A stretch of DNA of 9,471 nt, taken from JAQUGA01 sp964521105 (GTDB lineage: Bacteria; Bacteroidota; Bacteroidia; Bacteroidales; WCHB1-69). The notes under the pieces are model-generated. The model did no database searches. It saw only the letters and a program-made list of their open reading frames with translations, and was not told the DNA's origin. The translations under genes were made by a program, and so were the position numbers. Location: NCBI GenBank assembly GCA_964521105.1, contig CAZFPO010000112.1:1-9471 (forward strand), given 5' to 3'. Below, in pieces: positions 6,139 through 9,471 of the stretch. Each line of letters begins with the position of its first letter. Position 1 is the stretch's first letter.

Positions 6139-6938
6139 TGAAATCTCTTGACAAATCAAAAAATAGCATCTCAACGATGTTTAATTCTATTGCTCCAAAG
6201 TACGATTTTATTGGACACTTTTTTTCGTTTGGAATTGATAAATATTGGCGAAAAAAAACAATTAATTCAATTAGTATAAAACCTGATTTTATTTGCTTAG
6301 ATGTTGCTACAGGCACTGGTGATATGGTTTTTTATTTGGCTGAAAAAAAACCATACTCAATTGTAGGTATTGACATCTCAAAATCGATGTTAGACATTGC
6401 TGAAAAAAAATATAAAAAAAAACATCTTGCTACGAAAATTTCTTTTTTAAATGCCGATGCCGAGCACATACCATTCCCTGATGAAACCTTTGATGTTGTT
6501 ACTATTGCATTTGGTGTGCGAAATTTTAACGACCCAATTAAAGCCTTAATCGAAATTAAAAGGGTGTTAAAGAAAAATGGAAGTTTGAACATCATTGAGC
6601 TTACAATTCCAGCGAATTTTTTCGGAAAATTTTATAAATTTTATCTTTCCAAAATAATGCCTTTTGGTGCAAACTGTATTAGTCGAAAAGCTAAAGTATA
6701 CAACTACCTTCCAAAATCAATAGTGCAGTTTAACCAAGGAGATGGTTTTATTAAATTAATGAATAATTGTGGTTTTTTACACGCCCAATATTCTTCGTTA
6801 AGCATGGGAATTGCAACGCTTTATAAAGGTTTTATGTCGCAACCTAAAATGTCCGAATTTTCGATGGATGAAAATTTTGAACGACTGATTGAACGATATA
6901 ATAAAGATGAACAAAAATCGTTTAATGTATTAAATTGA
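6138..6938 (+). CDS. ubiE: Demethylmenaquinone methyltransferase (UbiE/MenG)
   Basis: This 266-residue S-adenosylmethionine-dependent methyltransferase makes menaquinone from demethylmenaquinone, the last step of the respiratory quinone pathway. Family marks are F-N-S-I-A-P-K-Y-D at 15-23, the cofactor motif D-V-A-T-G-T-G-D at 55-62, I-P-F-P-D-x-x-F-D (about 111-119) and A-F-G-V-R-N-F at 124-130. The usual end of the family (L-S-x-G-I-x-T-L-Y) is at about 221-229, but about 35 further residues follow (S-Q-P-K-M onward). The ATG at 6138 shares its A with the rfaE1 stop; an in-frame TTG at 6120 lies inside rfaE1 and is unlikely. Four runs of 8-9 A (6251, 6343, 6403, 6414) stay in frame. The porT ATG comes 8 bases after the stop. 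A quinone substrate other than menaquinone is possible but less likely in this phylum. Confidence 0.93.
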   Translation: MKSLDKSKNSISTMFNSIAPKYDFIGHFFSFGIDKYWRKKTINSISIKPDFICLDVATGTGDMVFYLAEKKPYSIVGIDISKSMLDIAEKKYKKKHLATKISFLNADAEHIPFPDETFDVVTIAFGVRNFNDPIKALIEIKRVLKKNGSLNIIELTIPANFFGKFYKFYLSKIMPFGANCISRKAKVYNYLPKSIVQFNQGDGFIKLMNNCGFLHAQYSSLSMGIATLYKGFMSQPKMSEFSMDENFERLIERYNKDEQKSFNVLN

Positions 6939-6946
6939 TTCATTTT

Positions 6947-7654
6947 ATGATAAATAAGAAAATTCTGTTTGTAGCATTCGTTGTTTTAAGTTTGTCGGCA
7001 TTTTCGCAAAAGGGAAATAAAAACTTACCTAAATACGACCTTAAAAAATATCATTTCGGTTTTTTATTGGCTTTTAATCAATTTAATTTTGCTGTAAAGC
7101 CAGTTCAAAATTTAAGCACTTTTGATTCATTAATGGTAGTTGAATCAACCCCGATGAGTGGATTTAATTTGGGAGTTATCTCAAATTTAAGAATGGGAAA
7201 TCATTTCGATTTGCGATTTATCCCAACTTTATCATTTGGCGACAGAGTGCTTAATTACACGATAAAGTTTCAAGATACTATTTTCCATACCGTGGAAAAG
7301 AAAATTGAATCGACCTATATTGATTTTCCTTTATATGTGAAATTTAAGTCATCACGAATGAATAATACTCGATTGTATGTTTTAGCTGGTCTTGAATATA
7401 GTTTAGATTTAGCTTCTCAAGCCAAAAAAAAACAACAAGACAGAGATGAGATTTATGTAAAGTTAAAACGAAACGATTATTCATTTCATGCTGGTGTAGG
7501 TGCCGATTTTTATTTAACCTATTTCAAATTTGCAGTGGAGTTTAAAATGGCTTATGGTTTTCGCGATTTAATTGTTCGCGAAGGTAATTTGTTTTCGATT
7601 AGTATCGAACGTTTGAATTCCAAAAATATGCAAATCTCATTTTTGTTCGAATAA
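6947..7654 (+). CDS. porT: PorT-family outer-membrane beta-barrel protein (type IX secretion)
   Basis: The 235-residue protein has a signal peptide (K-K plus hydrophobic 6-18, cleavage near A-F-S-Q at 18-21). It is followed by alternating strands typical of a small outer-membrane barrel, for example H-F-G-F-L-L-A-F-N-Q-F-N-F, D-L-R-F-I-P-T-L-S-F-G and Y-I-D-F-P-L-Y-V-K-F-K-S, and ends in an aromatic residue pair (S-F-L-F-E). The family includes PorT of Porphyromonas and SprT of gliding flavobacteria, needed for the type IX secretion system. A porT-like gene directly behind ubiE is a familiar arrangement in Bacteroidota, which strengthens the call. The ATG at 6947 is preferred over a TTG at 6935 that overlaps the ubiE stop, since it gives a normal signal peptide. 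No type IX cargo with the C-terminal sorting domain is seen in the window. Confidence 0.85.
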   Translation: MINKKILFVAFVVLSLSAFSQKGNKNLPKYDLKKYHFGFLLAFNQFNFAVKPVQNLSTFDSLMVVESTPMSGFNLGVISNLRMGNHFDLRFIPTLSFGDRVLNYTIKFQDTIFHTVEKKIESTYIDFPLYVKFKSSRMNNTRLYVLAGLEYSLDLASQAKKKQQDRDEIYVKLKRNDYSFHAGVGADFYLTYFKFAVEFKMAYGFRDLIVREGNLFSISIERLNSKNMQISFLFE

Positions 7655-7657
7655 AGC

Positions 7658-9199
7658 ATGATACAACGAGTTGAAATTTCATTATTGCCTTCAAAAATTG
7701 AAGATAATCAAGCCATTTTTAATGCGTTACAAAAAAAAATCTCATCTAAACAAAACATCACTGGTTTCGAAATCATAAAACGTTCGCTCGATGCTCGACA
7801 ATCTGTTATTATTTATCGACTCATAGTAGATGTGTGGTTAGATGAAACAAAACCAGATTCAGTATTTCAACATGCTTTTCAGAAAAAAAATGTCGAAAAT
7901 AACGACTCTGTAGTAATTATTGGAACAGGTCCTGCCGGACTTTTTGCTGCATTACAATTAATTGAACGTGGTTTTAAACCAATTCTTCTCGAGCGTGGAA
8001 AAAGTGTTGAAGAACGCAAAAAAGATGTCGCAAAATTGAATAGGGGAGTTGAGTTAAATCAAAATTCAAATTGGTGCTTTGGCGAAGGTGGTGCTGGAAC
8101 TTATACCGATGGAAAGCTATATACTCGTTCAAACAAAAGAGGCGATATTACTAAAATTTTACGCACTTTTGTGCAATTTGGTGCATCGCCCGATATCATG
8201 ATCGATGCTCATCCTCACATTGGAACGGATAAATTGCCCGCAATTATCAAAAATATTCGTAAATTTATTTTAGATTGTGGTGGCGTTTTTTATTTCGATA
8301 CAAGAATTGTTGATATAAATTTGAAAAATGGGAAAATTGAATCAGTAATTGACCAAAATGGAACGCGTTATACTGCTAAATCATACATTTTAGCAACTGG
8401 CAATTCCTCATCTGAAATCTATCACATTATTCATGAAAAAGGAATTGCATTAGAATTCAAAGATTTCGCCATGGGTGTTCGCATTGAACTTCCTCAGCTA
8501 ATAGTTAATCAATCGCAATATCGAAATTTAAAGCAAAATCCAAATTTGCCACCTGCCGAATATCATTTGGCTACTTCAGTCGATAACAGAGGCGTTTTTT
8601 CGTTTTGTATGTGTCCCGGTGGCATTGTTGTTCCTGCACTAACTCACAACGGACAATTTGTGGTAAATGGCATGTCGAATTCGCGTAGAAATTCCGAATT
8701 CGCCAATTCGGGAATTGTAGTGGCTGTTTCGGAAAAAGAGGTGGTTGAATTTGAAAAAGATGGTCCATTAAAAGGATTATCGTTTCAACGTTTTTATGAA
8801 GAAAAAGCTTGGATTAAAGAAAAATTTTTAAAAGCTCCAGCTCAAAAAGTGAATGATTTTATAGTTCAAAAAACTTCCACAAATTTATCCAATTCAACCT
8901 ACAATCCAGGTTTAGAAAGCATTAATTTATGGGAAATTCTTCCTAAATTTATCAGTAAAAGTTTGACTGAGGGATTACGTCAGTTTGAACAAAAAATTAA
9001 AGGCATTAATTCTTCTGAAGCAGTTTTAATTGGAATTGAATCTCGAACCTCTTCACCTGTAAGAATTCCTCGCGACAGAGATGCATTCTGTCATCTTCAA
9101 ATTCATAATTTATTTCCTTGTGGCGAAGGAGCTGGATATGCCGGTGGAATTACATCATCAGCAATTGATGGAATAAATTGTGCCTTACATGTGAAATAA
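7658..9199 (+). CDS. FAD-dependent oxidoreductase (NAD(P)/FAD-dependent, long conserved family)
   Basis: The 513-residue cytoplasmic flavoprotein has an N-terminal domain of about 80 residues with I-K-R-S-L-D-A-R-Q (40-48), a mark of a widespread family of uncharacterised dehydrogenases. The FAD-binding fold follows: V-V-I-I-G-T-G-P-A-G-L at 85-95, then the acidic strand end L-L-E-R-G. Further marks are F-G-E-G-G-A-G-T-Y-T-D-G-K-L-Y, A-T-G-N-S-S-S, C-M-C-P-G-G and the C-terminal flavin-site motif C-G-E-G-A-G-Y-A-G-G at 488-497. The length is normal and nothing is missing. The start is ATG at 7658, three bases after the porT stop, making it the last gene of the rfaE1 unit. The substrate is unknown for the family; the neighbours do not settle it. 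The oxidoreductase call is secure, a specific reaction is not. Confidence 0.9.
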   Translation: MIQRVEISLLPSKIEDNQAIFNALQKKISSKQNITGFEIIKRSLDARQSVIIYRLIVDVWLDETKPDSVFQHAFQKKNVENNDSVVIIGTGPAGLFAALQLIERGFKPILLERGKSVEERKKDVAKLNRGVELNQNSNWCFGEGGAGTYTDGKLYTRSNKRGDITKILRTFVQFGASPDIMIDAHPHIGTDKLPAIIKNIRKFILDCGGVFYFDTRIVDINLKNGKIESVIDQNGTRYTAKSYILATGNSSSEIYHIIHEKGIALEFKDFAMGVRIELPQLIVNQSQYRNLKQNPNLPPAEYHLATSVDNRGVFSFCMCPGGIVVPALTHNGQFVVNGMSNSRRNSEFANSGIVVAVSEKEVVEFEKDGPLKGLSFQRFYEEKAWIKEKFLKAPAQKVNDFIVQKTSTNLSNSTYNPGLESINLWEILPKFISKSLTEGLRQFEQKIKGINSSEAVLIGIESRTSSPVRIPRDRDAFCHLQIHNLFPCGEGAGYAGGITSSAIDGINCALHVK

Positions 9200-9235
9200 T
9201 AACTGAACATGGTTGGAATACATTTTTTTTGATAA

Positions 9236-9417
9236 GGAAGATGGAAGATGGGAAGATGGGAAGTAGGGAAGTAGGGAAGTAGGGAAGTAGGGGAGATGGA
9301 AGATGGAAGATGGAAGATGGAAGTAGGGAAGTAGGGAAGATGGAAGTAGGGAAGTAGGGAAGTAGGGAAGATGGAAGTAGGGAAGATGGAAGTAAGGAAG
9401 ATGGAAGATGGGAAGTA
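9236..9417 (+). repeat. Composite minisatellite of 24 units (7- and 8-base words)
   Basis: The array is built from GGAAGAT, GGGAAGAT, GGAAGTA and GGGAAGTA units, with single variants GGGGAGAT and AGGAAGAT. Twelve units end in GAT and twelve in GTA. Read from the trinucleotide, it is two words, GATGGAA (7) and GTAGGGAA (8): a GTA is never followed by the short GGAAG form, whereas GAT usually is (9 of 12). The + strand has no C from 9222 to 9425. Unit lengths are not multiples of three and no spacers are present, so it is neither coding nor CRISPR. It follows the oxidoreductase gene by 36 bases, which include a T8 run (9223-9230). Nothing was recognised at 9418-9471. Confidence 0.93.
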
Positions 9418-9471
9418 GTAAAGTACTCCCCATTCTTAGGACATTTTTAATATCAACTATAGATATACTTT

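Noticed and set aside
6104..6316. Minus-strand open frame across the rfaE1/ubiE junction
   Set aside because: It is a shadow of two well-supported + strand genes with no recognisable family features.
9200..9235. Terminator after the oxidoreductase gene
   Set aside because: There is a T8 run at 9223-9230, but no convincing hairpin precedes it.
9236..9417. CRISPR-like array
   Set aside because: Units are 7-8 bases with no spacers and no cas genes nearby.
9185..9433. Minus-strand open frame of 82 residues rich in L-P-Y-F and H-L-P
   Set aside because: It is a translation of the minisatellite, whose 7- and 8-base units are out of step with codons; there is no homology and no plausible start context.
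9418..9471. Possible promoter at the window end (TATACTTT)
   Set aside because: The sequence is cut off before a full -7 element could be judged, and no gene is visible behind it.

Overview
The window (about one third G+C, A/T-rich leaders, no Shine-Dalgarno sequences) looks like chromosomal DNA of a member of the Bacteroidota. The evidence is two matches to the Bacteroidota promoter (TTTG near -33, TAnnTTTG near -7), a PorT-type type IX secretion gene directly behind ubiE/menG, a Bacteroidota-style ECF sigma factor, and a transketolase split into two subunits. The order or genus cannot be fixed from the sequence alone.

Layout. All recognised genes are on the + strand. Bases 3-164 are the very end of an Rhs-type gene that starts outside the window and stops 13 residues after the DHLGSS core motif. 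A promoter at about 198-225, overlapped by an inverted repeat, starts the first transcription unit: transketolase N-subunit, a secreted or lipid-anchored VWA-domain protein, transketolase C-subunit, ECF sigma factor, a one-helix membrane protein (putative anti-sigma) and a secreted Lys/Glu-rich Spy/CpxP-like helical protein. A strong hairpin terminator follows at 5031-5071.

A second Bacteroidota promoter (5076-5107) sits against that terminator and starts the second unit: rfaE1 (heptose-7-phosphate kinase), ubiE/menG (menaquinone methyltransferase), porT (type IX secretion) and a 513-residue FAD-dependent oxidoreductase. Gaps within this unit are -1, 8 and 3 bases, so it is probably one operon. 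The last 272 bases hold no credible gene. They contain a 24-unit composite minisatellite of 7- and 8-base words with no C on the + strand, then 54 bases in which nothing was recognised.

How the genes relate. The two transketolase subunits should form one thiamine-diphosphate enzyme of the pentose phosphate pathway. That pathway supplies sedoheptulose-7-phosphate, the precursor of the ADP-heptose route in which RfaE1 acts. The sigma, membrane and periplasmic trio looks like an envelope-sensing regulatory module. The second unit is largely about the envelope and respiration (surface heptose, menaquinone, protein secretion). The most interesting points are the VWA gene lying between two subunits of one enzyme, the sigma/anti-sigma/Spy-like trio fused to that unit by a gene overlap, and the two-word minisatellite. 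No clearly new defence or mobile system was found.
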